Source: Jiangella ureilytica (GTDB lineage Bacteria > Actinomycetota > Actinomycetes > Jiangellales > Jiangellaceae). Taken from it: a stretch of DNA of 64,000 nt. Below are positions 8,879 to 18,455 of the stretch, in pieces (within the stretch, counting starts at the first letter, position 1; each line of letters opens with the position of its first letter). The stretch spans positions 47,299-111,298 of the forward strand of contig NZ_SMKL01000011.1 in the NCBI RefSeq assembly GCF_004348545.1, in the 5' to 3' direction. The position numbers and the translations under genes are program-made. The notes under the pieces were generated by a model. That model did not search any database. It was not told where the DNA came from and was given only the letters and a program-made list of their open reading frames with translations.

Positions 8879-8890
8879 TGGTCTATACCT
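8879..8890. promoter_or_regulatory. dre-like site (possible DasR/GntR box)
   Basis: TGGTCTATACCT matches 10 of 12 positions of the TGGTCTAGACCA core bound by the actinobacterial GlcNAc regulator DasR. It lies 28 bases upstream of the solute-binding protein start, in the divergent promoter region of the muropeptide operon. Confidence 0.4.
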
Positions 8891-8918
8891 GTCTGACGAA
8901 CGAACGAGGAGGACGGGC

Positions 8919-10481
8919 ATGTCGAACGGTCTGCGCATGACGGCGATCGGCGCCGTTGTCGCGATGTCCCTGGCGCTCGCCGCGTGTTCCGACGCGCCCC
9001 GCGACGAGGCGGGCTCCGGCGGCGACGCCGGCGCGTCCGAGGCGCAGCCCGGCGGCGACCTCGTCATCGGGGTGACGTCGGACCCGGACACGCTGTTCCC
9101 CTGGCGCGCCACGCAGTTCCAGGCCGTGCACCTGCTCGGCAACGTCTACGGCACGCTCACCGAGCTCGACGAGAACCTCGAGGTCGTCCCCGGCCTGGCG
9201 GAGTCCTGGGAGGTGTCGCCCGACGGTCTCACCGTCACCTTCCAGCTGCGCGAGGACGTGACGTTCGCCGACGGCAGCGCGTTCGACTCCGAGGACGTCG
9301 TCTTCTCGCTCGAGTCCATCCGCGACGAGGCGACCGCCGCCGTGGCGGCCAGCACGCTCGCGCGGGTCACCGCCGTTGCCGCTCCCGACCCGAGCACCGT
9401 CGAGCTCACGCTCAGCACGCCCGACTCCGGTCTGTTCGCCAACCTCGCGACCGTGAACCTGGCGATCCTGTCCTCGGACGACACCGAGGAGGCGCTGAAC
9501 ACCCAGCCCAACGGCACCGGGCCGTTCACGTTCGAGGCGCGCGTGCCCAACCAGTCGGTCACGCTGGCCCGCAACGACGCCTACTGGGGCGAGCCGGCGC
9601 TGCTCGACACCGTCGAGTTCCGCGTCATCCCGGACGAGTCGTCCATCGTCTCCGCGATGCAGTCCGGCAACGTCCAGATGGCCGTGTTCGACGACCCGCT
9701 GGTGGCCGACACCGCCACGAGTCCGGACCTCACCGTCACCGAGACGCCGCAGCTCAGCTACCACGTCCTGCAGCTCAACGCGCGCCGCGGCCCGCTGGCC
9801 GACGTCAACGCGCGGCTGGCGATCCAGTGCGCCATCGACCGCCAGCAGGTGCTCGACACCGCCGCGCTGGGCGAGGGCGAGGTCACCGGGCCCATCACGT
9901 CGCCGGCCTACAAGTCCGACCCCGACGCCCGGCCCTGCCCCACCCGCGACCTGGACCGGGCCCGCGAGTACCTCGCCGAGGCCGGGCTGCCCGACGGGTT
10001 CGCGCTCGACACCATCGTGTCGCAGGGCGAGTACGCCACCTCGGTCAACGAGGCGCAGAACCTGCAGGCGCAGCTCGCCGAGGTCGGCATCGAGCTGACG
10101 TTCACGCCGCTGGAGTCCGGCGCCTACGTCGACCGCTGGATCGCCGCCGACTTCGACGCCGCCGTCGCCCTCAACGGCGGCCGCCCGGAGCCCGACGGCA
10201 TGTACGGCCGCTACTTCACCAGCGACGGCAACCTCAACCAGGTCGCCGGGTACAGCTCGCCGGAGCTGGACGAGCTGTTCGCGCAGGGCCTGCAGGCCAC
10301 CGACGAGGACGAGCGCAAGGAGATCTACGACCAGGTCGCCCGGCACCTCGAGGACAACGCCGCCTGGGTGTGGCTGTTCACCAGCTACACGTACACCGTC
10401 ACCACGAACACGCTGCAGGGCTTCGTCCCGATGGCCAACGGCTCGCTGCAGTACCTCCGGACAGCCGGCTTCACCGGCTGA
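8919..10481 (+). CDS. Peptide/muropeptide ABC transporter substrate-binding lipoprotein (SBP family 5)
   Basis: 520 residues with a lipoprotein signal (lipobox LALAAC, lipidated C23) and the family-5 fold of DppA/OppA-type binding proteins: GGDLVIGVTSDPDTLFPW near the N-terminus, then LAESWEVSPDGLTVTFQLR. It has a GAGGAGGACGGGC ribosome site. It is first in an operon with two Dpp-type permeases, murQ, anmK and a double ATPase. The ligand is therefore inferred to be a cell-wall peptide or muropeptide rather than an ordinary dipeptide; the sequence alone cannot prove this. It would be membrane-tethered on the outer face. Confidence 0.92.
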   Translation: MSNGLRMTAIGAVVAMSLALAACSDAPRDEAGSGGDAGASEAQPGGDLVIGVTSDPDTLFPWRATQFQAVHLLGNVYGTLTELDENLEVVPGLAESWEVSPDGLTVTFQLREDVTFADGSAFDSEDVVFSLESIRDEATAAVAASTLARVTAVAAPDPSTVELTLSTPDSGLFANLATVNLAILSSDDTEEALNTQPNGTGPFTFEARVPNQSVTLARNDAYWGEPALLDTVEFRVIPDESSIVSAMQSGNVQMAVFDDPLVADTATSPDLTVTETPQLSYHVLQLNARRGPLADVNARLAIQCAIDRQQVLDTAALGEGEVTGPITSPAYKSDPDARPCPTRDLDRAREYLAEAGLPDGFALDTIVSQGEYATSVNEAQNLQAQLAEVGIELTFTPLESGAYVDRWIAADFDAAVALNGGRPEPDGMYGRYFTSDGNLNQVAGYSSPELDELFAQGLQATDEDERKEIYDQVARHLEDNAAWVWLFTSYTYTVTTNTLQGFVPMANGSLQYLRTAGFTG

Positions 10482-10495
10482 CCGGGGCGGACGGC

Positions 10496-11467
10496 ATGCT
10501 CGACACTCTCGTCCACAACGGCGTCGTCCGCCGCGTCGCCCAGTCCGTGTTCACGCTGTTCGGCGTGGCCGTCGTGGTGTTCGTCGTACTCCGGGCCATC
10601 CCGGGCGACCAGATCACCGCCAACCTCGGCACCGAGGCGGCCGCGCTGACACCGGACCAGCGGGCCGCCCTGGAGTCGTACTACGGGCTGGACCAGCCGC
10701 TGCTCACGCAGTTCTTCGGCTGGCTGGGCAACATCCTGACCGGGAATCTCGGGTTCTCGGCGCGGGCGCAGACCAGCGTCGCCGACCTGACGCTGCAGGC
10801 GCTGCCGGTGACGTTCGAGCTGGCGGTGCTGTCGATCCTGCTGGCGCTGGTCATCGGGATCCCGCTGGGCATGCTGTCGGCGTCGCGGCCGAACTCCGCG
10901 CGCGACGCCACCGGCCAGGTCGTGGGGCTGGCCGGGCTGTCGGTGCCGGCGTTCCTGCTGGCCACGACGCTGACGTCGGTGCTCGCGTCGCGGTTCGGGT
11001 TCAACCCCAACGGCGAGCCGTTCGCGCGGTTCTTCGACGACCCGCTGCTGAACCTGCAACAGATGCTGCTGCCGTCGCTGGTGCTCGGGTTCGGCGTCGC
11101 CGCGCCGATCCTGCGGACCACCCGGACCGCGGTCCTCGAGGTCGCCTCCGACGACTTCGTGCGGACCGCACGGGCCAAGGGCGTCCCCGCCCGGCGGCTG
11201 CAGATCCGGCACGTGCTGCGCAACGCGCTGGTGCCGATCGCCACCATGACCGGCCTGCAGTTCGGCTACCTGCTGGGCGGCGCGGTGGTGGTCGAGCAGA
11301 TCTTCTCCATCCCCGGCATCGGCCGGCAGGTGCTGCTGGGCATCCAGCAGAACGAGTACGCCCTGGTGCAGAGCACCGTGCTGGTCATCGCGCTGGCGTT
11401 CGTCCTCGTCAACCTGCTCACCGACCTGCTGTACCGGATCATCGACCCCAGGGTGCGCGCCGCATGA
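10496..11467 (+). CDS. ABC transporter permease, DppB/OppB type
   Basis: 323 residues, about six membrane helices. It begins with the amphipathic first helix typical of DppB (RVAQSVFTLFGVAVVVFVVL) and an early extracellular loop. The coupling EAA-like motif is at VRTARAKGVPARRLQIRHVL. It starts 15 bases after the binding-protein stop and its own stop overlaps the next permease (ATGA). With the DppC-type partner it forms the translocation channel of the putative muropeptide importer. Confidence 0.93.
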   Translation: MLDTLVHNGVVRRVAQSVFTLFGVAVVVFVVLRAIPGDQITANLGTEAAALTPDQRAALESYYGLDQPLLTQFFGWLGNILTGNLGFSARAQTSVADLTLQALPVTFELAVLSILLALVIGIPLGMLSASRPNSARDATGQVVGLAGLSVPAFLLATTLTSVLASRFGFNPNGEPFARFFDDPLLNLQQMLLPSLVLGFGVAAPILRTTRTAVLEVASDDFVRTARAKGVPARRLQIRHVLRNALVPIATMTGLQFGYLLGGAVVVEQIFSIPGIGRQVLLGIQQNEYALVQSTVLVIALAFVLVNLLTDLLYRIIDPRVRAA

Positions 11468-12351
11468 CCACCACCGACCAGATCGCCGACGTCGCGCCCA
11501 CCCGGGTCAGCGCGCGTGGACTGCTGCGTGCCCTGACCCGCAGCCGCGTAACGCTCGCCGGCCTGGTGATCACTGGCGTGCTCACGATCGTCGCCGTGCT
11601 GGCGCTCCTCGGCGCGCTGCCGCACGACCCGCTCGTCCAGGACCCGCCCAACCGGCTGCTGGCGCCGTCGGCCGAGTACTGGTTCGGCACCGACCAGTTC
11701 GGCCGCGACGTCTTCTCGCGGGTGGCGGCGGGCGTGGGCAACTCCGCGCGGATCGCCGCGGTGGCGGTGGCCATCGCCGCCGTCATCGGGACGGCCGCCG
11801 GACTGGTCGCGGGCTTCTACCGGGGCTTCTCCGACACGGCCATCGGCGGCGTCACGAACATCCTGTTCGCCTTCCCGCCGCTGCTGCTCGCGCTGGCGCT
11901 CGCATCGGTCTTCCAGCGCACCTGGTTCACCGTGGCGGTGGCCATCGCCATCGTCTACACGCCGATCTTCGTCCGGGTCACGCGCGGGCCGGTGCTGTCG
12001 CTGCGCGAGATCGACTACGTCCGCGCGGCGGTGAGCACCGGGCAGAGCCGGCCGGCGGTCATGCTCAAGCACGTCCTGCCGAACATCACGTCGATCATCA
12101 TCGTGCAGGTCACGCTGTCGTTGTCATGGGCCGTGCTCACCGAGGCGTCGCTGAGCTTCCTGGGCCTGGGCACGCCGCCGCCGGCGCCGTCGCTGGGCTC
12201 GATGATCTTCGAGGCGCGCACGCTCGTCACCGTGGCGCCGTGGACGATGCTCGCCCCCGGGCTGGTGGTCGTGGCGCTCATCGCCGGGCTGAACCTGCTC
12301 GGCGACGGGTTGCGCGACCGGTACGACCGCCGCGGCCGGGGCGCGCGATGA
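11464..12351 (+). CDS. ABC transporter permease, DppC/OppC type
   Basis: 295 residues with an N-terminal OppC-type helix followed by the permease core. The [13 protein letters not shown] segment is diagnostic of DppC/OppC proteins. The EAA loop is near [22 protein letters not shown]. Its stop overlaps murQ by 4 bases, linking transport directly to amino-sugar catabolism. Confidence 0.93.
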   Translation: MTTTDQIADVAPTRVSARGLLRALTRSRVTLAGLVITGVLTIVAVLALLGALPHDPLVQDPPNRLLAPSAEYWFGTDQFGRDVFSRVAAGVGNSARIAAVAVAIAAVIGTAAGLVAGFYRGFSDTAIGGVTNILFAFPPLLLALALASVFQRTWFTVAVAIAIVYTPIFVRVTRGPVLSLREIDYVRAAVSTGQSRPAVMLKHVLPNITSIIIVQVTLSLSWAVLTEASLSFLGLGTPPPAPSLGSMIFEARTLVTVAPWTMLAPGLVVVALIAGLNLLGDGLRDRYDRRGRGAR

Positions 12352-13259
12352 GCGACGGGGACGGGCGCACGCCGCCGGACACCGAGGCGATCGACCCGCG
12401 CTACGCCGCCATCGAGGAGGCGTCGGTCGCCGACCTCGCCCGGCTCATGAACGACGCCGACCGGACGGTGCCGGCCGCGGTCGGCCGCGAGCTGCCGCGG
12501 ATCAGCGCCGCCATCGAGGCCATCGTCGAGCGGGTCGGTGCCGGCGGCCGGCTGGTCTACGCCGGCGCCGGCACGTCGGGCCGGCTCGGCGTGCTCGACG
12601 CCTCGGAGTCGCGCCCGACCTTCAACGTCGGCCCCGACGAGGTGCTCGCCGTCATCGCCGGCGGACCGGACGCCATCGCCGGTGCCGTGGAGGGCGCCGA
12701 GGACGACGCCGCGGCCGGGGCGCGGGCGATGACCGACGCCTGCATCGGTCCCGCCGACGTCGTCGTCGGCCTCGCCACCAGCGGACGGACGCCGTATGTG
12801 CTCGGGGCGGTCCGCCGGGCCCGCGAGCTCGGCGCGTTGACCGTCGGCGTCTCCTGCAACCGCGGCGCCGAGCTGAGCGCCGACGTCGACCACCCCATCG
12901 AGGTGGTGGTCGGGCCGGAGGTCCTGAGCGGCTCCACCCGGCTGAAGGCCGGCACCGCACAGAAGCTGGTGCTCAACATGATCTCGACCATCACCATGGT
13001 CCGGCTCGGCAAGACCTACCGCGGCCTCATGGTCGACCTGCGGGCCACCAACGACAAGCTGCGCGGGCGGGCGACGCGGATCGTGTCGGCACTCACCGGG
13101 GCCGGCCCGGACGAGGCCCGGGCCGTGCTCGCGACCTCCGGGTACGACGTCCGCGCCGCCGTGGTGCGGCTGCGGCTCGGCCTCGACCACGACACCGCCA
13201 CCGAGCGGCTGCGCGCCGCCGGCGGCCGGCTGCGCGACGCACTGGGAGAACACGCATGA
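12348..13259 (+). CDS. murQ: N-acetylmuramic acid 6-phosphate etherase
   Basis: 303 residues. MurQ cleaves the lactyl ether of MurNAc-6-phosphate to GlcNAc-6-phosphate and D-lactate in the cytoplasm. The SIS domain carries the family block [18 protein letters not shown] (about 64-81), whose acidic residue is catalytic, then [14 protein letters not shown] and the MurQ-specific [18 protein letters not shown]. Both ends overlap neighbours by ATGA. The pairing with anmK indicates that anhydro-MurNAc is a source of its substrate. Confidence 0.96.
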   Translation: MSDGDGRTPPDTEAIDPRYAAIEEASVADLARLMNDADRTVPAAVGRELPRISAAIEAIVERVGAGGRLVYAGAGTSGRLGVLDASESRPTFNVGPDEVLAVIAGGPDAIAGAVEGAEDDAAAGARAMTDACIGPADVVVGLATSGRTPYVLGAVRRARELGALTVGVSCNRGAELSADVDHPIEVVVGPEVLSGSTRLKAGTAQKLVLNMISTITMVRLGKTYRGLMVDLRATNDKLRGRATRIVSALTGAGPDEARAVLATSGYDVRAAVVRLRLGLDHDTATERLRAAGGRLRDALGEHA

Positions 13260-14431
13260 GAGTCCTCGGCCTGATCTCCGGCACGTCGCACGACGGCATC
13301 GACGCGGCCACCGTCGACTTCACCGTCGACGACGGCGTCCTGCGCGGCGACATCGTCCACCTGTCGGCGACGCCGTACACGCCGGAGCTGCGGGCCCGGC
13401 TGCTCGCGGCGCTGCCCCCGGCGCCGGTCACGCTGGCCGAGGTCGCCGTCCTCGACACCCTCATCGGCCAGGCGTTCGCCGACGCCGCGGCGGCGGCCCT
13501 CGCCGCGGGCGGCCCGGCCGACCTCGTCACCTCGCACGGCCAGACCGTCTTCCACTGGGTCGAGGGGAGCAAGGCGCTGGGCACGCTGCAGCTCGGCCAG
13601 CCCGCCTGGATCGCCGAGCGCACCGGCACGCCCGTGCTGTCCGACGTGCGCATCCGCGACATCACCGCCGGCGGCCACGGCGCGCCGCTGGTGTCGATCC
13701 TCGACGACCTGCTGCTGCGCGGGCTCGACGGCGTGCCCGCGGCACTCAACCTCGGCGGCATCTCCAACATGACGGTGCTGCGTCCCACCGGGCTGCACGC
13801 GTACGACATCGGCCCGGCCAACGCGCTCGTCGACGCCGTCGTGACCCAGCACGGGCTGCACCCCAGCGGCTACGACGACGGCGGCAGGATCGCCGCCACC
13901 GGCACCGTCGACCCTGCGCTCCTCGACGTCCTCCTGGCCGAGCCGTACTACCGGCTGCCCGCCCCCAAGAGCACCGGCAAGGAGCTGTTCCACCTCGGCT
14001 ACGTCGACGACGCCGTCGAGCGCAACGGCCTCACGCCGGAGCCGGCCGACCTCGTCGCCACCCTCACCGAGCTGACGGTGCGCACCGTCGCCGACGCGGT
14101 CCGGGCCGAGGGTGTGACGACGCTGGTCGTGTCGGGCGGCGGCGTGCGCAACCCGGTGCTCGTCGACGGCCTGCGCCGCGCGCTGCCGGACACGCGGCTG
14201 ATCCCGTCCGACGACCTGGGGGTGCCCGCGGGCGAGAAGGAGGCCATCGCGTTCGCGCTCATCGGCTGGTGCAGCGCGCACGGGCTGCCCGGCACCGTGC
14301 CCGGCGGCACGGGCGCCACCGCCCCGCGGATCCTCGGCACCTTCACGCCCGGCGCCGCTGCGCTGCGGCTGCCCGAGCCCCTGGCGACGATGCCGCCGGC
14401 GCTGACCCTGCGGCGTGCGGCGCTGCCATGA
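13256..14431 (+). CDS. anmK: Anhydro-N-acetylmuramic acid kinase
   Basis: 391 residues of the AnmK family, which phosphorylates and opens 1,6-anhydro-MurNAc to MurNAc-6-phosphate, the MurQ substrate. Family blocks seen: [18 protein letters not shown] at the N-terminus (usually SLDG; here SHDG), [22 protein letters not shown] [13 protein letters not shown] and [19 protein letters not shown]. It sits directly after murQ with a 4-base overlap. Because anhydro sugars arise from lytic transglycosylases, the operon should handle products of such enzymes. Confidence 0.95.
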   Translation: MRVLGLISGTSHDGIDAATVDFTVDDGVLRGDIVHLSATPYTPELRARLLAALPPAPVTLAEVAVLDTLIGQAFADAAAAALAAGGPADLVTSHGQTVFHWVEGSKALGTLQLGQPAWIAERTGTPVLSDVRIRDITAGGHGAPLVSILDDLLLRGLDGVPAALNLGGISNMTVLRPTGLHAYDIGPANALVDAVVTQHGLHPSGYDDGGRIAATGTVDPALLDVLLAEPYYRLPAPKSTGKELFHLGYVDDAVERNGLTPEPADLVATLTELTVRTVADAVRAEGVTTLVVSGGGVRNPVLVDGLRRALPDTRLIPSDDLGVPAGEKEAIAFALIGWCSAHGLPGTVPGGTGATAPRILGTFTPGAAALRLPEPLATMPPALTLRRAALP

Positions 14432-16050
14432 CGCCGTCCGTGCGCGCTGCCACCGCCGCCGACCTGGACGACCTCGTCCGGGTCTTCCTGGCCTGCTGGC
14501 GCACCAGCTACACCGCGACGCTGCCGCCGCACCTGGTCGCGTCGATGACGGACGACCGCGCCCGGGCACTGTGGCGCGGCGCGGCCGAGTCCGTCCGGCC
14601 CGGCGAGCTCCTGGTCGCGGTCGACGACGGTGTCACGGTGGGCGTCACGCGCTACGCGGTCACCGGCGCCGGAGAGGGCGCCGTCCACTCCCTCTACGTC
14701 CACCCCGACGCCCAGGGCCGCGGCGCCGGGGGCCGGCTGCTGGCCGAGGCGGTGCGTCGGCTGGGCGAGCGCGGCGTGCGGGCCGCCCGGCTGTGGGTGT
14801 TCCGCGACAACGCGCCGTCGCGCCGCTTCTACGCCGCGCAGGGCTGGGTGCCCGACGGCGCGCAGCGGGTGCAGGACGAGTTCGGCGAGCCGGAGCTGCG
14901 GCTGACCCGGCAGGTCCCCGGCCCCGCCGAGCATCCCGCCGTCGCCGCCGCCGTCGAGCGGATCCTCGAGCCCGGGCCGTCGTGGACGCCGCCGGCCGGC
15001 GCCGTCGTCATGGTCCGCACACCGGCCGGGACCTTCGCCCACGCCGCCGGCGACCGGCTGCCCGGCGCCGCCCCGATGACGGTGTCGGCGGTGCACGACC
15101 TCGCCTCCGTGACGAAGCTGGTCACGACGGCGATGTGCCTGCGGCTGGTGTCGGCAGGGCGCCTCGGCCTCGACGACGACGTGCGCGCTCACCTGCCGTC
15201 GTTCGCCCACGCCGTCACCGTCCGGCAGCTGTTGCTGCACCGCGCCGGGCTGTGGGAGTGGTGGCCGTTCTACGTCGGCGCCCGGCACACGGACGCGGCG
15301 TTCGAACAGCTCGACACGCTGCCGCTGCGCTACCCGCCGGACTCCGCCCGGCACTACTCCGACCTCGGCTTCATGCTGCTCGGGCGCATCGTCGCCGCGG
15401 TCACCGGGGGCGGGCTGCGCGCGGCCGTCCGCGACCTGGTCGCCGAGCCGCTCGGCCTACCCACCCTCGGCTACGGTCCGCGCACCGACGACGAGCTCGC
15501 CGCCGCCGCTGCCGACGGCGACGACGTCGAGCGCCGCATGCTCGCGACGTCGGCCCCGTACCCCGTCCCGTTCGGCCCCGGCGACATGGACCGCTGGCGC
15601 GACGGACCGGTGATCGGCACGGCGGCCGACGGCAACGCGTTCCATGCGCTCGACGGCGTGAGCGGTCACGCCGGCCTGTTCGCGGCGGCGCCGGACCTGC
15701 TGGCGTTCGCGGTCGCGGCCGCCGGCACCGCCGACAGCCCGCTGTGGGACGCCGCCACCGCCCGGACGTTCCTCGCCGAAGGACCCGACGCCGGGCAGGC
15801 CCTCGGCTGGCGCACGGACACGCTGCGGGCCGGCCCGGACACCGTCGAGCTGCGCTACCACCCCGGCTACACCGGGACCACCGTCGCCATGGTCCCCGGC
15901 CACGGCATCGCGTTCGTCGTCGCGACCAACCGGCTGGTGACGGCCGGCGAGCCCGCGACCAACGACCACCTCCGCCAGGTCGCCGCCGCCGCGGTCGAGG
16001 ACCTGCTGTCCGCCGCCTCCCCCGTCACGACACCGACGAGGTACCCATGA
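14428..16050 (+). CDS. Fusion: GNAT N-acetyltransferase + class C beta-lactamase-fold serine hydrolase (AmiE-like)
   Basis: 540 residues. Residues 1-160 are a GNAT acetyltransferase (acetyl-CoA loop [14 protein letters not shown], then [13 protein letters not shown]). Residues 170-535 are a serine hydrolase with SVTK at 227-230 (nucleophile S227, K230), Y310-S-D as the second motif and HPGYTG at 478-483 as the third. The [18 protein letters not shown] block resembles hydrolases beside murQ in Bacillus (AmiE, an N-acetylmuramyl-L-alanine amidase). No signal peptide, so it acts in the cytoplasm. Likely roles, inferred: releasing peptide from imported muropeptide, and acetylating a free amino group on the sugar or peptide. 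Confidence 0.85.
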   Translation: MTPSVRAATAADLDDLVRVFLACWRTSYTATLPPHLVASMTDDRARALWRGAAESVRPGELLVAVDDGVTVGVTRYAVTGAGEGAVHSLYVHPDAQGRGAGGRLLAEAVRRLGERGVRAARLWVFRDNAPSRRFYAAQGWVPDGAQRVQDEFGEPELRLTRQVPGPAEHPAVAAAVERILEPGPSWTPPAGAVVMVRTPAGTFAHAAGDRLPGAAPMTVSAVHDLASVTKLVTTAMCLRLVSAGRLGLDDDVRAHLPSFAHAVTVRQLLLHRAGLWEWWPFYVGARHTDAAFEQLDTLPLRYPPDSARHYSDLGFMLLGRIVAAVTGGGLRAAVRDLVAEPLGLPTLGYGPRTDDELAAAAADGDDVERRMLATSAPYPVPFGPGDMDRWRDGPVIGTAADGNAFHALDGVSGHAGLFAAAPDLLAFAVAAAGTADSPLWDAATARTFLAEGPDAGQALGWRTDTLRAGPDTVELRYHPGYTGTTVAMVPGHGIAFVVATNRLVTAGEPATNDHLRQVAAAAVEDLLSAASPVTTPTRYP

Positions 16051-17675
16051 CGACCGACCCGCTGCTCTCGATCCGCAACCTCTCCGTCACGTTCGCTACC
16101 CCGGCCGGGCCCGTGGCCGCCGTCACCGGCGTCAGCATCGACCTGGCGGCGGGCCGGACGCTCGCGGTGGTCGGCGAGTCGGGCTCGGGCAAGTCGACGA
16201 CGGCCGCGGCGATCAACCGGCTGCTGCCGGGCAACGGCACCATCACGTCGGGCTCGATCCACTTCGATGGACGCGACCTCGCCACGGCGAGTGAGCGCGA
16301 GCTGGTCGCGATCCGCGGCGCCCGCATCGGGCTGATCCCGCAGGACCCGATGTCGAACCTCAACCCGATGCAGCGGATCGGCACCCAGATCGCCGAGGCG
16401 CTCGAGGTGCACGGGCGCACCACCGGCCGCGCCACCGACCGGCGCGTCGTGGAGCTGCTGGACCTCGTCGGCATCCCCGAGCCGGAGCGGCGGGTCCGGC
16501 AGTTCCCGCACGAGTTCTCCGGCGGCATGCGCCAGCGCGCGCTCATCGCGATGGGGCTGGCCTGCGAGCCGGCCCTGCTGATCGCCGACGAGCCCACGTC
16601 CGCGCTCGACGTCACCGTCCAGCGGCGGATCCTCGACCAGCTCGACACCCTGACCGACCGCATGGGCACCGCCGTCTTCCTCATCACCCATGACCTCGGC
16701 CTCGCCGCCGAGCGAGCGGACACCGTCGTCGTCATGTACCGCGGCGAGATCGTCGAGACCGGCCCGGCCCGCGACCTCCTCGAGAACCCGCAGCACGACT
16801 ACACGAAAGCGCTGATCGCCGCCGCACCGAGCCTCAGCTCGCGCGAGCTGGTCCGGCCCGCGGAGGGTCGTCCCGCCGAGATCGGGCCGCTGGTCGAGGT
16901 GAGCGGCCTCTCCAAGGAGTTCGCCATCCGCTCCGGCCGCGGCCGGAAGCAGTCCTTCCTCGCCGTCGACGGTGTCGGCTTCACCATTCCGCGGCGCCAG
17001 ACGGTGTCGCTGGTCGGCGAGTCCGGCTCCGGCAAGTCGACGACGGCCAACCTGCTGCTCGGACTGGAGGACGCGACGTCGGGATCGGTCCGGTTCGACG
17101 GCGCCGAGCTGGTCGGCATGAGCCGGCGGCAGCTGTTCGCGTTCCGCCGCAGGGTCCAGCCGGTGTTCCAGAACCCGTACTCGTCGCTCGACCCCCGCTA
17201 CACGGTCCTGCGCTCGATCACCGAGCCGCTGCAGGTGCACGACATCGGCGACGCGCGGTCGCGGCGGCAGCGCGCGCACGAACTGCTCGACCAGGTCGCT
17301 CTGCCGCCCGAGACGGCCGAGCGGCTGCCGCACGAGCTCAGCGGCGGGCAGCGGCAGCGCGTGGCCATCGCGAGGGCATTGGCGCTGGAGCCCGAGCTGG
17401 TCATCCTCGACGAGGCGGTCTCGGCGCTGGACGTGATCGTGCAGAACCAGATCCTCGAGCTGCTCGCCGGGCTGCAGCAGCGCCTCGGCCTCAGCTACCT
17501 GCTGATCAGTCACGACCTCGCCGTCGTGCGGATGCTCTCGCACCAGGTGCACGTCATGCGCCGCGGCCGCATCATCGAGAGCGGCACCCCCGCCCAGATC
17601 TTCGACGACCCGCGCGAGGACTACACCCGTGAACTGCTCAGCGCGATCCCCGGCGAGCACCGCGCCGCGTCCTGA
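16047..17675 (+). CDS. Dipeptide-type ABC transporter, fused double ATPase (DppD-DppF)
   Basis: 542 residues with two complete nucleotide-binding domains. Domain 1 has GESGSGKSTT (Walker A), SGGMRQRALIAMG (signature) and LLIADEPTSALD. Domain 2 (from about 280) has GESGSGKSTT, SGGQRQRVAIARA and VILDEAVSALD. Note DEAVSALD in place of the usual DEPTSALD. Each domain is followed by an oligopeptide-type C-terminal tail. It supplies both ATPases for the operon's two permeases from one polypeptide. It overlaps the fusion hydrolase gene by 4 bases and ends the operon. Confidence 0.94.
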   Translation: MTTDPLLSIRNLSVTFATPAGPVAAVTGVSIDLAAGRTLAVVGESGSGKSTTAAAINRLLPGNGTITSGSIHFDGRDLATASERELVAIRGARIGLIPQDPMSNLNPMQRIGTQIAEALEVHGRTTGRATDRRVVELLDLVGIPEPERRVRQFPHEFSGGMRQRALIAMGLACEPALLIADEPTSALDVTVQRRILDQLDTLTDRMGTAVFLITHDLGLAAERADTVVVMYRGEIVETGPARDLLENPQHDYTKALIAAAPSLSSRELVRPAEGRPAEIGPLVEVSGLSKEFAIRSGRGRKQSFLAVDGVGFTIPRRQTVSLVGESGSGKSTTANLLLGLEDATSGSVRFDGAELVGMSRRQLFAFRRRVQPVFQNPYSSLDPRYTVLRSITEPLQVHDIGDARSRRQRAHELLDQVALPPETAERLPHELSGGQRQRVAIARALALEPELVILDEAVSALDVIVQNQILELLAGLQQRLGLSYLLISHDLAVVRMLSHQVHVMRRGRIIESGTPAQIFDDPREDYTRELLSAIPGEHRAAS

Positions 17676-17685
17676 CGGGCCGTTC

Positions 17686-17716
17686 TTGCCTTGACGCATG
17701 CGTCAAGGATTACCGT
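17686..17716 (+). promoter_or_regulatory. MerR-type promoter with 20-bp palindromic operator
   Basis: A perfect palindrome CCTTGACGCATGCGTCAAGG (17689-17708) lies inside a 19-base spacer between TTGCCT (17686-17691) and TACCGT (17711-17716). The over-long spacer with an embedded palindrome is the classic MerR-family promoter layout. The -10 element ends 6 bases before the ATG, implying a leaderless message. Confidence 0.65.
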
Positions 17717-17722
17717 CGAGAC

Positions 17723-18097
17723 ATGCGCATCGGCGACCTCGCCCAGCGGGCCGGCACCACCACCCGCGCCCTGCGGTTCTACGAGTCACAGGGCCTGCTC
17801 ATGGCGCAGCGGGCCCCCAACGGCTACCGCGAGTACGACGACGACGACCTGCGGCTGGTCACGGAGATCCAGACGCTGCAGCGCATCGGCTTCAGCCTCG
17901 ACGACACCCGCCCGTTCGTCGACTGCCTGCGCTCGGGCCACGACTCCGGCGACGCCTGTGCCGACTCCCTCGAGACCTACCGGCGCAAACTCGCCGAGGT
18001 CGACGGCGTGCTCGCACGGCTGACCCGGATCCGCGCCGACATCCAGGACAAACTCGACGACGCCGAGGCACGGCACGAAGGGACGGACGCCCGATGA
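17723..18097 (+). CDS. MerR-family transcriptional regulator (SoxR-like size)
   Basis: 124 residues. N-terminal MerR winged helix (MRIGDLAQRAGTTTRALRFY, then YREYDDDDLRLVTEIQTLQRIGFSLDD) and a coiled-coil dimerisation helix near the C-terminus. Only two cysteines are present (in DCLRSGHDSGDACADS), which could form a redox or metal sensor. It is coupled by ATGA to a thioredoxin gene, and its own promoter carries a palindromic operator, so a thiol-stress circuit is likely. The inducer is not known. Confidence 0.9.
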   Translation: MRIGDLAQRAGTTTRALRFYESQGLLMAQRAPNGYREYDDDDLRLVTEIQTLQRIGFSLDDTRPFVDCLRSGHDSGDACADSLETYRRKLAEVDGVLARLTRIRADIQDKLDDAEARHEGTDAR

Positions 18098-18432
18098 CCA
18101 CGGAGACGCTGACCGTGACGGATGAGACGTTCGAGCGCGAGGTGCTGGGCAACGACCTCCCCGTCCTGGTCGACTTCTGGGCCGAGTGGTGCCCGCCCTG
18201 CCACATGATCGCGCCCATGCTCGCCGAGCTCGCCGGCGAGCTCGAGGGCACCATCGCCATCCGCAAGGTCAACACCGACGAGAACCCCGAGCTGGGCGCC
18301 CGCTACCGCATCATGTCCCTGCCCACCCTCATGCTCTTCGTCGACGGCGAGCCGGTGCAGGCCCTGGTCGGCGCGCGGCCGAAGGCCCGGCTGCTCAAGG
18401 AGCTCGAGGACGCGCTCTCCCGATTCCCATGA
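18094..18432 (+). CDS. trxA: Thioredoxin
   Basis: 112 residues with a single thioredoxin fold and active site WCPPC (about residues 31-35), then the cis-proline segment SLPTLMLF. The CPPC motif replaces the usual CGPC and may shift the redox potential. It is the second gene of a MerR-controlled pair and overlaps the regulator by 4 bases. Cytoplasmic, no signal peptide. Whether it is the main thioredoxin of the cell or a stress-specific paralogue cannot be told here. Confidence 0.94.
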   Translation: MTTETLTVTDETFEREVLGNDLPVLVDFWAEWCPPCHMIAPMLAELAGELEGTIAIRKVNTDENPELGARYRIMSLPTLMLFVDGEPVQALVGARPKARLLKELEDALSRFP

Positions 18433-18455
18433 TCATCATCGAGAAGCCCGGGTTC

